This document shows positions 8,518-17,338 of a stretch of DNA of 64,000 nt, one piece after another. The number at the start of each line of letters is the position of its first letter. Position 1 is the stretch's first letter. The stretch lies in contig NZ_CM001022.1 of NCBI RefSeq assembly GCF_000165795.1, positions 1,521,812 through 1,585,811 of the forward strand, read 5' to 3'. Under the pieces are notes generated by a model. That model did not search any database, had not been told where the DNA came from, and saw nothing but the letters and a program-made list of their open reading frames with translations. The position numbers and the translations under genes were made by a program. The DNA is from Aminomonas paucivorans DSM 12260 (GTDB taxonomy: Bacteria > Synergistota > Synergistia > Synergistales > Synergistaceae).

Positions 8518-9579
8518 GTGGAGAGCCGGGATCGCAAGCTCATGGAGACTCTGAGGCAGGGCAACGGGACCCCCCGGAAGGACGAGGAGGACCATCTGTC
8601 CCTGCGCCCGGAGACCCTGGACTCCTTCATCGGACAGGACTCTCTGAAGGAGAAGCTCCGCATCTTCGTGGCCGCCTCGCGGCAACGAGGGGAACCCCTG
8701 GACCACACCCTCTTCTACGGTCCCCCCGGCTTGGGGAAGACTACCTTGGCCAGCATCATCGCCCGGGAGATGGGGGGACAGCTCCGGATCACCACGGGCC
8801 CCGCCCTGGAACGGGCGGGGGACCTGGCGGCCATCCTCTCCAACCTTCAGCCCCACGACGTGCTCTTCATCGACGAGATCCACCGGCTGCCGGTGACGGT
8901 GGAGGAGATCCTGTACCCCGCCATGGAGGACTACAACCTCTGCATCGTGGTGGGCAAGGGACCTCTGGCGCGAAGCGTCCGCCTGCAGCTTCCCCGATTC
9001 ACCCTGGTGGGAGCCACCACCCGGTTGGGCCTCATGACCTCCCCCTTGAGGGCACGCTTCGGCATCGTGGAACAGCTGGACCTGTACGACCCTCGGGACC
9101 TCACGAAGATCGTGACCCGAGGCGCGGAGGTGCTGGGCGTGCAGATCGAAGAGGACGCCTCCCTGGAGATCGGCCGTCGTTCCCGGGGAACCCCTCGGGT
9201 GGCCCTGCGGCTGCTCCGCCGGGTACGGGACGTGGCCGCCGTTTCCGGTGAAGCGGGCATCCGTCGGACCGTGGCCTGTTCCGCCCTGGACATGCTGGGG
9301 GTGGACCCGGAGGGCCTGGACGACGGGGACCGCAAGCTCCTTCGGGCAGTGGTGGAACTCTTCGACGGGGGCCCCGTGGGGCTCTCCACCCTGGCGGCGG
9401 CGCTGAACGAGGACGCCCAGACCATCGAGGACATCTACGAACCCTTCCTCATCCAGAAGGGCTTTCTGGAACGCACCCCCCGGGGCCGCAAGGCCACCCG
9501 GGGAACCTTCGCCTACCTGGGCTTCGAGCCCTCCTCCCGGTTCCGGCAGCTTTCCCTCCTGGAGGAACCGGAAGGGTAG
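8518..9579 (+). CDS. ruvB: Holliday junction DNA helicase RuvB
   Basis: 353 residues. AAA+ motor with Walker [10 protein letters not shown], Walker [12 protein letters not shown], sensor 1 GATTRLG, sensor 2 [16 protein letters not shown], and a C-terminal winged helix (RTPRGRKAT). GTG start 6 bp after ruvA; an in-frame ATG eight codons later is an alternative. Completes the ruvCAB set. Confidence 0.96.
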   Translation: MESRDRKLMETLRQGNGTPRKDEEDHLSLRPETLDSFIGQDSLKEKLRIFVAASRQRGEPLDHTLFYGPPGLGKTTLASIIAREMGGQLRITTGPALERAGDLAAILSNLQPHDVLFIDEIHRLPVTVEEILYPAMEDYNLCIVVGKGPLARSVRLQLPRFTLVGATTRLGLMTSPLRARFGIVEQLDLYDPRDLTKIVTRGAEVLGVQIEEDASLEIGRRSRGTPRVALRLLRRVRDVAAVSGEAGIRRTVACSALDMLGVDPEGLDDGDRKLLRAVVELFDGGPVGLSTLAAALNEDAQTIEDIYEPFLIQKGFLERTPRGRKATRGTFAYLGFEPSSRFRQLSLLEEPEG

Positions 9580-9581
9580 CC

Positions 9582-9809
9582 GTGACGGCTTTCGGTCGAG
9601 CCCTGGCGGCCCTGGGCCTGGGGCTTCTGATCCTGGGAGGGGTGCTGCTCCTCCTCGCCCGGGTCCCCCTTCCCTGGGGACGGCTTCCCGGGGACGTGGT
9701 GGTGCACCGAAGAGGGTGGACCCTCTTTGCCCCCTTCGGCACAATGTTGTTGGTCAGCGTCCTCCTCACCCTGGGGGTCAACCTGCTGGCGCGGCTCTTC
9801 CGGCGGTGA
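9582..9809 (+). CDS. DUF2905 small membrane protein
   Basis: 75 residues with two hydrophobic segments (about 7-27 and 50-70) separated by a loop containing RVPLPWGRLPGDVVVHRRG. The pattern and length match the DUF2905 family of unknown function, frequently found behind ruvB. GTG start 2 bp after the ruvB stop, so it is probably the last gene of the ruv unit or a bridge to the next one. Confidence 0.8.
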   Translation: MTAFGRALAALGLGLLILGGVLLLLARVPLPWGRLPGDVVVHRRGWTLFAPFGTMLLVSVLLTLGVNLLARLFRR

Positions 9810-9853
9810 GGCGGGGTCTCTTTGCCCCCGATTCGAGTTCGAGGAGGTCCATC

Positions 9854-11254
9854 ATGTTCGGTTTCGGTGATCGTTTGGGAAGGTTCGTTCTGGCACTGGG
9901 GCTTCTGGCAGCCCTCAGGGCTTTCCCCGGGATCGGAGAGGCTCAGGAGCGGCTGTTGCGCGTGGGGGTCGCCCAAGGGGTTTCCTCGGGCATCCTGGAG
10001 GGGCAAGGCTGGGCTCAAGGAGCCGACGGAAGGAGGGTTGCCCTGGCGGGCCGGGCCGACGTGGTCCACCAGGGGGGAGCCCTCTACCTTCGGGGAGAAA
10101 CCCTTCCCCTGCCCGTTCGGGTGGAGGGTGAGGGTCTTCGATGGGGACCCACGGGCTACCGGGGCTCCCTGTGCCTGATCCCCGCCTCCCGGGGCTTCAC
10201 GGTGGTCAACGAGGTGGACCTGGAATCCTATCTCCGGGGGGTCCTCAAGATGGAGGCCAACCCCGCCTGGCCCCAGGAGGCGCTGAAGGCCCAAGCGATC
10301 ATCGCCCGGACCTTCGCCGTGAAGAGCCAGGGAAGACACCGAGCCCAGGGCTTCGATCTCTGCGCCCTGCCTCACTGCCAGGCCTATCGGGGAAGGAACG
10401 CGGAGGATCCCGCCACGGACCGGGCCGTGGCCGCCACCAGGGGGCAGATCCTGGTCTACGGGGGCGTCCCGGCGTCCACCTTCTACCACGCCGACAGCGG
10501 GGGCGTCACCGCCGATGCCTCCCAGGTGTGGGGAGGTCGGGTGTCCTACCTCGTCTCCCGAGGGGAGCCGGTGTCCTACACGAGCCCCTACTCGTCCTGG
10601 CGGACGGTCCTGACGGCGGAGCAGCTGGAGAGGGTCCTCGGGAAGATGGGGCAAAACGTGGGCCGGGTCCGTTCCCTTCGCGCCGCCTCCCGGGACTCGG
10701 GAGGACGGGTGGTGCTCCTGGAGGTGACGGGAGACCGGGGAACCGTCCGGGTGAAGGGACACGCCTTCCGCATGGCTGCAGGAAGCAGCCTCGTGAAGAG
10801 CACCCGCTTCGAGATCCGGGGAGACCAGGGAGGAGAACCCCCTCTACCGCCGAACCTCCCGCCCCAGCCCGTCGTCCCGGTCTCCCGCCCCTCCTCCCAG
10901 GAGGACGTGCTGGTGCAGCTCACGGAACAGGGGGTCTTCTCCAAGGAGGAGCTGATGGACATGCTCCTTCATCCGGAAAAACGCAAGGCCTACCAGGATC
11001 TGGGCCTCTCCCGAAAGGGCGAGCCGAACCCGGTGCGTCCCGCCCCCCCCCTTCCCGTCACCCCCGCATCCCCCCGAACGGCCCCGACCTGGAACGCCGC
11101 AGGGGGGGACCGGTTCGTCCTGGAGGGACGGGGCTGGGGACATGGGGTCGGGCTTTCCCAGTGGGGAGCCAAGGCCCTGGCGGAGCAGGGCTGGTCCTGC
11201 CCTCGCATCCTGGAGCACTACTTCCCCGGGACCAGTCTGTGCACCCTCCCATGA
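9854..11254 (+). CDS. SpoIID/LytB domain protein, probably exported
   Basis: 466 residues. The N terminus has a basic start and a hydrophobic core (about residues 8-30) resembling a signal peptide. The SpoIID/LytB core is clear: NEVDLESYLRGVLKMEANPAWPQEALKAQAIIARTFA, then ADSGGVTADASQVWGG and, at the C terminus, GRGWGHGVGLSQWGAKALAEQG. SpoIID proteins are lytic transglycosylases acting on glycan strands lacking stem peptides. An insert of about 100 residues, with proline-rich linkers flanking a short helical segment near residues 355-385, splits the core. ATG follows GAGGAGGTCC. queA overlaps its stop by 4 bases. No sporulation genes are present, so a cell-wall remodelling role is more likely. 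Confidence 0.86.
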   Translation: MFGFGDRLGRFVLALGLLAALRAFPGIGEAQERLLRVGVAQGVSSGILEGQGWAQGADGRRVALAGRADVVHQGGALYLRGETLPLPVRVEGEGLRWGPTGYRGSLCLIPASRGFTVVNEVDLESYLRGVLKMEANPAWPQEALKAQAIIARTFAVKSQGRHRAQGFDLCALPHCQAYRGRNAEDPATDRAVAATRGQILVYGGVPASTFYHADSGGVTADASQVWGGRVSYLVSRGEPVSYTSPYSSWRTVLTAEQLERVLGKMGQNVGRVRSLRAASRDSGGRVVLLEVTGDRGTVRVKGHAFRMAAGSSLVKSTRFEIRGDQGGEPPLPPNLPPQPVVPVSRPSSQEDVLVQLTEQGVFSKEELMDMLLHPEKRKAYQDLGLSRKGEPNPVRPAPPLPVTPASPRTAPTWNAAGGDRFVLEGRGWGHGVGLSQWGAKALAEQGWSCPRILEHYFPGTSLCTLP

Positions 11255-12318
11255 ATCCCCCTCAGAAGACGGCGGCTGTCGATCTGGCCTCCGTTTCGGC
11301 CTACCAGTACGACCTGCCGGAGGAACTGATCGCCCAGGACCCGGCGGAACCCCGGGATTCCTCTCGACTGCTGGTCCTGGAGCGAGGACGAGGGGTCGCA
11401 GCCCACCGGACCTTCCGCGACCTGGAGGAATACCTTCGGGAGGGAGACCTGTTGGTACTGAACGACACCCGGGTGCGGCCGGCCCGACTTCGGGCCCGCA
11501 AGACCTCCTCCGGCCGCGTGGAGATCCTGGTGCTCCGGCCCCTGGATCCCGCTTCGAATCTCTGGACGGCCTTGGTCCGCCCCGGGCGTCGGGTCCCCCC
11601 GGGAACCCCCCTTCTGTTGGAGGACGGGACGGAGGTCCGGGTGGAGGAACGCCTGGAGGATGGACTTCGAGCCCTCCGCCTGCCCCAAGAAACCGACCCG
11701 ACACGGCTTTTCCGCCGCCTGGGAGAAGTCCCCCTGCCTCCTTACATCACCCGGAGCGTCGCCCCGGCAGAGAGGTACCAGACGGTCTACTCCCGACCGG
11801 ACCGGGAGGGTTCCGCCGCCGCCCCCACGGCGGGGCTGCACTTCACCGCCCCCCTGCTGAAGCGTCTGGAGGCCAGGGGAATCGGGCAGGCCTTCGTCAC
11901 CCTGGACGTGGGGCTGGGCACCTTCCGTCCCGTCCAGACGGAGCGGGCAGAGGACCACGTGATGCACCTGGAACGGTGCTCCCTGGGGGAAGAGACCGCC
12001 GAGGCGATCCGCCAGACCCGACGCCGAGGGGGACGAGTGGTAGCGGTGGGGACCACGGTGGTCCGCACCCTGGAGACCTTCGCCAACGAAGAGGGACAGG
12101 TCCTCCCGGGGGAGCGGGACACGAGACTCTACATCCGCCCGGGGTACCGTTTTCGGGTAGTGGACGGACTGATCACCAACTTCCATCTCCCTCGAAGCAC
12201 CCTGCTCATGCTGGTGGCGGCCTTCGGAGGCTATGAGCCGGTCCTGGAGGCCTATCGGGAAGCGGTCCAGCTTCGCTATCGTTTTTTTTCCTTCGGAGAT
12301 GCTATGATTCTTCTGTAA
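11251..12318 (+). CDS. queA: S-adenosylmethionine:tRNA ribosyltransferase-isomerase
   Basis: 355 residues. QueA transfers the ribosyl group of SAM to 7-aminomethyl-deazaguanine in tRNA, making epoxyqueuosine. Characteristic motifs: YDLPEELIAQDPAEPRDSSRLLV near the N terminus, LNDTRVRPARL, APTAGLHFT, VTLDVGLGTFRPV and FHLPRSTLLMLV. The start overlaps the SpoIID-like stop (ATGA). A short GC hairpin without a T run follows its stop. Confidence 0.96.
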   Translation: MNPPQKTAAVDLASVSAYQYDLPEELIAQDPAEPRDSSRLLVLERGRGVAAHRTFRDLEEYLREGDLLVLNDTRVRPARLRARKTSSGRVEILVLRPLDPASNLWTALVRPGRRVPPGTPLLLEDGTEVRVEERLEDGLRALRLPQETDPTRLFRRLGEVPLPPYITRSVAPAERYQTVYSRPDREGSAAAPTAGLHFTAPLLKRLEARGIGQAFVTLDVGLGTFRPVQTERAEDHVMHLERCSLGEETAEAIRQTRRRGGRVVAVGTTVVRTLETFANEEGQVLPGERDTRLYIRPGYRFRVVDGLITNFHLPRSTLLMLVAAFGGYEPVLEAYREAVQLRYRFFSFGDAMILL

Positions 12319-12389
12319 ATTCCCCCACCCGGGGGAGCATTGAGTGTCCCCTTCGACAGACTCCGAACCGACCCTGGGAGGTGGTCTTC

Positions 12390-13715
12390 GTGTGGACTTG
12401 GGCTTGTCTGCTTCCCCATCCCCCCGTCCTCGTCCCCGAAGTGGGACGCGGACGGGAAGAGGAAGCCGAGGAAACCCTTCGGGGAATCCAGCGGCTTGTT
12501 CATGACCTCCCTATCCCCGCCCCCGAAGGGGTCCTGATCCTCTCCCCCCATTTCCGCTACGTTCCCGGCTCCCTGCTCTTGGGTGGAGCCCCTTCCTTCC
12601 GGGGACACCTGGGGGCTTTCGGCGCTCCGTCCGTAAGCCGCGACCTGGCGGGAGACCCCGAACAGGCCCGACACTTCGCCCGGTGCCTCTCCCCGGAGAT
12701 CTCCTGCCGCATCGACACGGCCACGGAGACGTTGGACCACGCGAGCCTGGTTCCCCTTGCCCTTCTGGGACGAAAAGGGGCCTTTGCCCGAGGGGTGGTG
12801 GCCAACCCCATCGGGTTGGACCGCAAGGGAGCCTACGAGATGGGACGTCGCCTTCGAGCGAACCCTCCCGAGGGCTCCTGGGGCTTCCTCGCCAGCGGGG
12901 ACCTCTCCCACCGCCTGTTTCCCGGCGCCCCGGCAGGCTACAGCCCCTTGGGACCTGCCTTGGACCAAAAGGTGGTCCAGGCCCTGCGCACCGGCGACCC
13001 CCGCCCCCTGCTGGACATGCCCGACTCGGAGACGGAGGCGGCGGGGGAGTGCGGCCTCCGCTCCGTCCTGGCCCTCCTGGGGCTGGCTCAGGGCCCCCTG
13101 GAGGTCTTCTCCTACGAGGGCCCCTTCGGGGTGGGGTACGCCACCGCCCTCTGGCTTCCCCCCACCTCCGACCCCGACGCCCCGACGATTCATCCCTACC
13201 CCCTCCTGGCGCGGAGGGCGCTGGAGGAGGGACTGAGGGGGAAGGCAGCCGATCCCGAGGCCCTTCTTCCCCAGAGGAGCGCACAGGCGGGCCTCTGGGA
13301 CCGCCGGAGGGCCTGTTTCGTCTCCCTCCACCGACGGGACGGCTCCCTTCGGGGATGCATCGGGACCCTGGAACCGCTCTGCCCCTCCCTGGACCAGGAG
13401 ATCATCCGCAACGCCCTGGCGGCGGCCACCCAGGACCCCCGGTTCCCCCCCGTCCGATCCGAGGAACTGGAGGACCTGCACCTTTCCGTGGACGTCCTCT
13501 CCACCCCGGAATCCACAAACCGCTCCGGGCTGGATCCCCGGATCTACGGGGTTCTCGTCCAGGCCCGAGGGCGCAGGGGAGTCCTGCTCCCGGACCTGGA
13601 AGGGGTGGACACGGTGGAGCAGCAGGTGGAGATCGCCGCCCGCAAGGCGGGATTGGATCCCCGGGAACCCCTGGAACTCCTGCGCTTTCGGGTAGAACGC
13701 TACCCGGAGCCGTGA
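12390..13715 (+). CDS. AmmeMemoRadiSam system B-A fusion (Memo-like domain plus AMMECR1 domain)
   Basis: 441 residues with two domains normally encoded separately. Residues 1 to about 255 form a Memo/LigB-like domain: PHPPVLVPEVG, SPH, DHASLVPLALLG and SGDLSH supply histidines like those of class III extradiol dioxygenases. Residues about 268-441 form an AMMECR1 domain: FVSLHRRDGSLRGCIGTLEP is its hallmark. The GTG at 12390 is preferred because GGGAGG ends 9 bases upstream; a GTG three codons earlier touches the ribosome site. The radical SAM partner overlaps its end. The biochemical role of this system is unknown. Confidence 0.85.
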   Translation: MWTWACLLPHPPVLVPEVGRGREEEAEETLRGIQRLVHDLPIPAPEGVLILSPHFRYVPGSLLLGGAPSFRGHLGAFGAPSVSRDLAGDPEQARHFARCLSPEISCRIDTATETLDHASLVPLALLGRKGAFARGVVANPIGLDRKGAYEMGRRLRANPPEGSWGFLASGDLSHRLFPGAPAGYSPLGPALDQKVVQALRTGDPRPLLDMPDSETEAAGECGLRSVLALLGLAQGPLEVFSYEGPFGVGYATALWLPPTSDPDAPTIHPYPLLARRALEEGLRGKAADPEALLPQRSAQAGLWDRRRACFVSLHRRDGSLRGCIGTLEPLCPSLDQEIIRNALAAATQDPRFPPVRSEELEDLHLSVDVLSTPESTNRSGLDPRIYGVLVQARGRRGVLLPDLEGVDTVEQQVEIAARKAGLDPREPLELLRFRVERYPEP

Positions 13716-14707
13716 GGGCCGTTCCCATGGAGGCCCATCACTGGGTTCCCGAAGGGGACGGGGTCCGCTGCGCCCTGTGCTTCCACCGGTGCTACCTGAC
13801 CCGGGGCGCACGAGGGCTCTGCGGGGCTAGGAAGGAGGAGGGGGGAAGGCTGGTGTCCCCCTTCCTCGGTCGCTTCCCCTCGGTGGCGGTGGACCCGATC
13901 GAGAAGAAACCCCTCTACCACTGGAGGCCCGGCAGCCGGATCCTCTCCCTGGGAGGGTTGGGGTGCAACCTGGACTGCCCTTTCTGCCAGAACGACAGCC
14001 TCTCCCACCCCCTGGGTTGGATCGCCTCTCCCTTTCTGGAGCCGGAAGAACTGGTCGCTTTGGCGGAGGCGGGGGGGGAGGGGGCCGTAGCCTTTACCTA
14101 CAACGAGCCGCTGATCCACCCGGAGTACCTGCTGGAGGCGGGCAGACAGCTGCACCGCAGGGGGATCCGGGTCGTCTGGATCACCAACGGCACCATCGAA
14201 CCCGAGCCGCTGGAGGAGATCCTGGGGAAAGTGGACGCCGCCAACGTGGACCTGAAGGCCTTCACGCAAGAGGGGTACCGATCCCTGGGGGGAGATCTGG
14301 AGTCGGTCCTCCGAACCCTGAGGCGGATGAGGGAAGCGGGGGTCCACCTGGAGGTGACGCACCTGGTGGTTCCGGGCCTCAACGACGACCCCACGGACTT
14401 CTCCGGATTGGTGGACTGGCTTGCGGACCTTTCTCCCCGCATCCCCCTGCATCTCTCCCGGTATTTCCCCCGACGCAAGGCCACTGCCCCGGCCACTTCC
14501 CTTCGGACCCTGGAGGGATTCCGGGACATCGCGGAAAAGCGCCTGAAGCACGTCTACCTGGGAAACTGCGGCGGGAGTGCGGTCACCCGATGCGAGAAAT
14601 GCGGACGAGACATTTTGGCGCGTTCGGAGTATAATATATTCCAGCGTCACATTGCTGCATCGGGAAATTGCGGTTTCTGCGGCCAGGACAACGGGATCGT
14701 TCCCTAG
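13712..14707 (+). CDS. AmmeMemoRadiSam system radical SAM enzyme
   Basis: 331 residues from the GTG at 13712, which overlaps the preceding stop; an ATG at 13727 is an alternative. The radical SAM cluster motif is CNLDCPFC, with C85, C89 and C92. An N-terminal cysteine group (CALCFHRCYLTRGARGLCG) resembles the PflA-activase-like family used in this system. The C terminus carries two CXXC pairs (CEKCG and CGFCG), possibly a zinc site. FTYNEPLIHPEY is typical. Partnered with the Memo-AMMECR1 fusion, it presumably installs or activates a radical or modification on an unknown target. The hutH promoter lies inside its 3' end. Confidence 0.87.
   Translation: MRAVPMEAHHWVPEGDGVRCALCFHRCYLTRGARGLCGARKEEGGRLVSPFLGRFPSVAVDPIEKKPLYHWRPGSRILSLGGLGCNLDCPFCQNDSLSHPLGWIASPFLEPEELVALAEAGGEGAVAFTYNEPLIHPEYLLEAGRQLHRRGIRVVWITNGTIEPEPLEEILGKVDAANVDLKAFTQEGYRSLGGDLESVLRTLRRMREAGVHLEVTHLVVPGLNDDPTDFSGLVDWLADLSPRIPLHLSRYFPRRKATAPATSLRTLEGFRDIAEKRLKHVYLGNCGGSAVTRCEKCGRDILARSEYNIFQRHIAASGNCGFCGQDNGIVP
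14607..14635 (+). promoter_or_regulatory. Promoter for hutH inside the radical SAM gene
   Basis: GAGACA (14607-14612), 17-bp spacer, perfect TATAAT (14630-14635), inside the last part of the radical SAM coding region and 160 bp upstream of hutH. The AT-rich patch stands out in this GC-rich stretch. Confidence 0.6.
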
Positions 14708-14794
14708 GAAGAACCCCACGAAGCTGCATCCTCCGCTTCGAGCCCCCGGCCCCCAAGTCCGATCTCCCGAAGTACGTCCAAGGAGGGGAAGAGG

Positions 14795-16327
14795 ATGGGA
14801 AATCAGGTACTGGAACTCAACGGCCACAGTCTCACCCTGAACGACGTGGTGCGGGTTGCCCGGGAAGGTTGTCAGGTCGCCTTGGATCCCGCTGCGGTGG
14901 CCTTCGTGGAGCGGGGCGCCGAAGCGGTGGCAAGCTGGGTGCGGGAGGATCGGGTGGTCTACGGCATCACCACGGGCTTCGGCGACCTGGCCACGGTGGT
15001 CATCCCGGCGGAGAAGAGCCAGCTCCTCCAGCGCAACCTCCTCCTCAGCCACGCCTGCGGCGTGGGGGAACCCTTCCCCGAGGACCTGGTCCGGGCCATC
15101 ATGCTCCTTCGGGTCAACACCCTGACCCGGGGCTTCTCCGGCATCAGCCTCCCCACCCTGAGCCAGCTGGTGAACTACCTGAACCTGGGCATCCACCCGG
15201 TGATCCCCTCCCAGGGTTCCGTGGGAGCCAGCGGGGACCTGTGCCCCCTTTCCCACCTGGCCATCAGCCTCCTGGGGGAGGGAGAGGTCTTCTTCCAGGG
15301 ACGCCGCATGCCCACCGCGGAAGCCCTTCAGAAGACGGGGCTTTCCCCCATCGACCTCAAACCCAAGGAGGGGCTGGCCCTCAACAACGGCACCACCGTC
15401 ATGACCGCCATCGCCGCCCTCTGCGTGGTGGACGCCCTTTCCCTGGGCAAGATGGCGGACGTGGCTTCCGCCCTGTCCCTGGAGGCCCTGCACGGAGTCC
15501 CCTACGCCTTTGACCCCCGAACTCACGATCTGCGTCCCCACACGGGGCAGCGCACCGTGGCGGGAAACCTCCGGAGGCTCATCGAGGGGAGCGAGATCGT
15601 GGCGGCTTACCAGGGGAAGCGGGTTCAGGACGCCTACTCCCTCCGCTGCGTCCCCCAGGTGCACGGGGCAAGCCGGGACGCGGTGGACTATGTGCGCCAG
15701 AAGGTGGAGATCGAGATCAACTCCGTCACCGACAACCCCCTCATCTTCCCGGCGGACGGGGAGGCCATCAGCGGGGGCAACTTCCACGGACAGCCCATGG
15801 CCATCGCCATGGACTTCTTCGGTATCGCCGCAGCGGAGTGGGCCAACATCTCCGAACGCCGCACCGCCCGGCTGGTGGACCACAAGCTCTCCGGGCTTCC
15901 CCCCTTCCTGATGAAGGAAAGCGGTGTGAACAGCGGCTTCATGATCCCCCAGTACACCGCCGCCGCCATCGTCTCGGAGAACAAGGTGTTGGCCCATCCC
16001 TCCTCCGTGGACTCCATCCCCACCTCCGCCAACCAGGAGGACCACGTCTCCATGGGGGCCTACTCCGCCCGCAAGGGAAGGCAGATCCTGGAAAACGCCC
16101 GAAAGGTCCTGTCCATCGAACTCCTAGCCGCCGCCCAGGGCCTGGAGTTCAGTCGCCCCCTGAAGGCGGGGAAGGGGACCGAGGCGATCCACCGGGCCCT
16201 TCGGGAAGAGGTCCCCTATCTGGAGGCGGACCGGTACCTGCACCCCCTGATCCAAAACGTCCTCGGGCGGGTGTGCGACGGCACCCTCCTCCGGAAGGTG
16301 GAGGACGCCATCGGGGAACTGGACTAA
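14795..16327 (+). CDS. hutH: Histidine ammonia-lyase
   Basis: 510 residues, normal for HutH. It deaminates histidine to trans-urocanate and ammonia. The A-S-G triplet that cyclises to the MIO electrophile is in GSVGASGDLCPLSH; VYGITTGFGDLATV and SVTDNPLIF are further family signatures. ATG is preceded by AAGGAGGGG. It has its own promoter upstream and a strong terminator 24 bp downstream, so it is probably monocistronic although the other histidine genes follow after the transporter. Urocanase is not in the window. Confidence 0.95.
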   Translation: MGNQVLELNGHSLTLNDVVRVAREGCQVALDPAAVAFVERGAEAVASWVREDRVVYGITTGFGDLATVVIPAEKSQLLQRNLLLSHACGVGEPFPEDLVRAIMLLRVNTLTRGFSGISLPTLSQLVNYLNLGIHPVIPSQGSVGASGDLCPLSHLAISLLGEGEVFFQGRRMPTAEALQKTGLSPIDLKPKEGLALNNGTTVMTAIAALCVVDALSLGKMADVASALSLEALHGVPYAFDPRTHDLRPHTGQRTVAGNLRRLIEGSEIVAAYQGKRVQDAYSLRCVPQVHGASRDAVDYVRQKVEIEINSVTDNPLIFPADGEAISGGNFHGQPMAIAMDFFGIAAAEWANISERRTARLVDHKLSGLPPFLMKESGVNSGFMIPQYTAAAIVSENKVLAHPSSVDSIPTSANQEDHVSMGAYSARKGRQILENARKVLSIELLAAAQGLEFSRPLKAGKGTEAIHRALREEVPYLEADRYLHPLIQNVLGRVCDGTLLRKVEDAIGELD

Positions 16328-16350
16328 AGGCATATCGGGAGGAAGTGCTG

Positions 16351-16396
16351 CCGCGCCTAGGGGGCGCCCGACAGGGCGCCCCCTAGGCGCGGTTTT
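16351..16396 (+). terminator. Terminator after hutH
   Basis: Perfect 19-bp stem (16351-16369 with 16374-16392), GACA loop, followed by TTTT (16393-16396). Confidence 0.92.
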
Positions 16397-16400
16397 GATA

Positions 16401-16406
16401 TATAAT
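16401..16406 (+). promoter_or_regulatory. -10 element of the liv operon
   Basis: Perfect TATAAT five bases beyond the hutH terminator T run and 56 bp before livH. The -35 region would fall in the 3' arm of the terminator stem and shows no good TTGACA match, so an activator may be needed. Confidence 0.5.
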
Positions 16407-16461
16407 AGACGCATGGACCACCCGCGCCTGGGCGGTCACTTCGCGTCCGGGAGGTTGGTTC

Positions 16462-17325
16462 ATGGAACTTCTGCTGGAGCAGATCCTGAACGGCATCGCC
16501 ATCGGTTCCATCTACGCCCTCACAACCCTGGGGCTGGCGCTGGTGTACGGCATCCTGAAGATCCTTCACGTGGCCCACGCTTCCGTCTACACCGCCGGAG
16601 CCTACGTCGGGCTCTACCTCTTCGGCGTCACCGAAAGCCTGACCCTGGCCGTACTGGGAAGTATGGCCTTCTGCGCCCTTTTGGGAGTGGCCATTGAGCG
16701 GTTCGTGTATTTCCCCCTGTTGAAGTTCCCCCCCTACGTGCCCCTCATCAGCAGCATCGCCATCTTCCTGGGGCTGGAAGAGGTGTGCCGCCTCGTGGCG
16801 GGACCGGAGATCCTCACCTTCCCGGTGAAGCTCCCCTTCCCCTCCTTCCACGTGGGACACCTTCTCATCTCCTCCACCCTGACGGCGGTGTACGTCATCA
16901 CCGCGGCGGTCCTGGGGATCCTCTGGTTCCTCTCCACCAAGACGGAGTTCGGCCTGGCCATGCGTGCCACCTCCCAGGACATGGAGACCGCCTCCTCCCT
17001 GGGGGTGAACAGCCACTGGGTGGTGAGCGCCACCTTCATGATCGGCTCCGCCACCGCCGCCATCGCGGGGATCCTGGTGGGGATCTACTACAACCAGGTC
17101 TATCCCACCATGGGAGCGGTCCCCGCCTATAAGACCCTGGCCCTCATCGTGGTGGGGGGCATGGGCTCCGTCCCCGGGGCGGTGCTGGCCTCCCTGCTTT
17201 TGGGAGTGGGGGAGACCCTGCTCATCGGCTATGCGGACATCCCCATGCCCCGGGACGCCCTGGCCTTCATCGCCATGATCGTGGTGCTCCTCTGGAGACC
17301 CCAGGGACTCTTGGGAAAGCGATAG
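16462..17325 (+). CDS. livH: LivH-type ABC transporter permease
   Basis: 287 residues, an inner-membrane permease of the branched-chain/hydrophobic amino acid uptake family. Begins ELLLEQILNGIAIGSIYALT, typical of LivH, with about eight hydrophobic segments and the cytoplasmic coupling motif near ATSQDMETASSLGVN. First gene of a five-gene unit livHMGFK. The set sits between hutH and ftcD-hutI-fchA, so histidine is a plausible substrate, although the family name implies Leu/Ile/Val. Confidence 0.9.
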   Translation: MELLLEQILNGIAIGSIYALTTLGLALVYGILKILHVAHASVYTAGAYVGLYLFGVTESLTLAVLGSMAFCALLGVAIERFVYFPLLKFPPYVPLISSIAIFLGLEEVCRLVAGPEILTFPVKLPFPSFHVGHLLISSTLTAVYVITAAVLGILWFLSTKTEFGLAMRATSQDMETASSLGVNSHWVVSATFMIGSATAAIAGILVGIYYNQVYPTMGAVPAYKTLALIVVGGMGSVPGAVLASLLLGVGETLLIGYADIPMPRDALAFIAMIVVLLWRPQGLLGKR

Positions 17326-17338
17326 GGAGGACGGAAGG

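Noticed and set aside
12300-12389. CCCCC/GGGGG hairpin after queA as a terminator
   Set aside because: Stem of about five pairs and no T run; the next gene probably shares the transcript.
16413-16697. ORF overlapping the livH start in another frame
   Set aside because: No ribosome site, arginine- and glycine-rich shadow translation, and it starts almost at the predicted transcription start.
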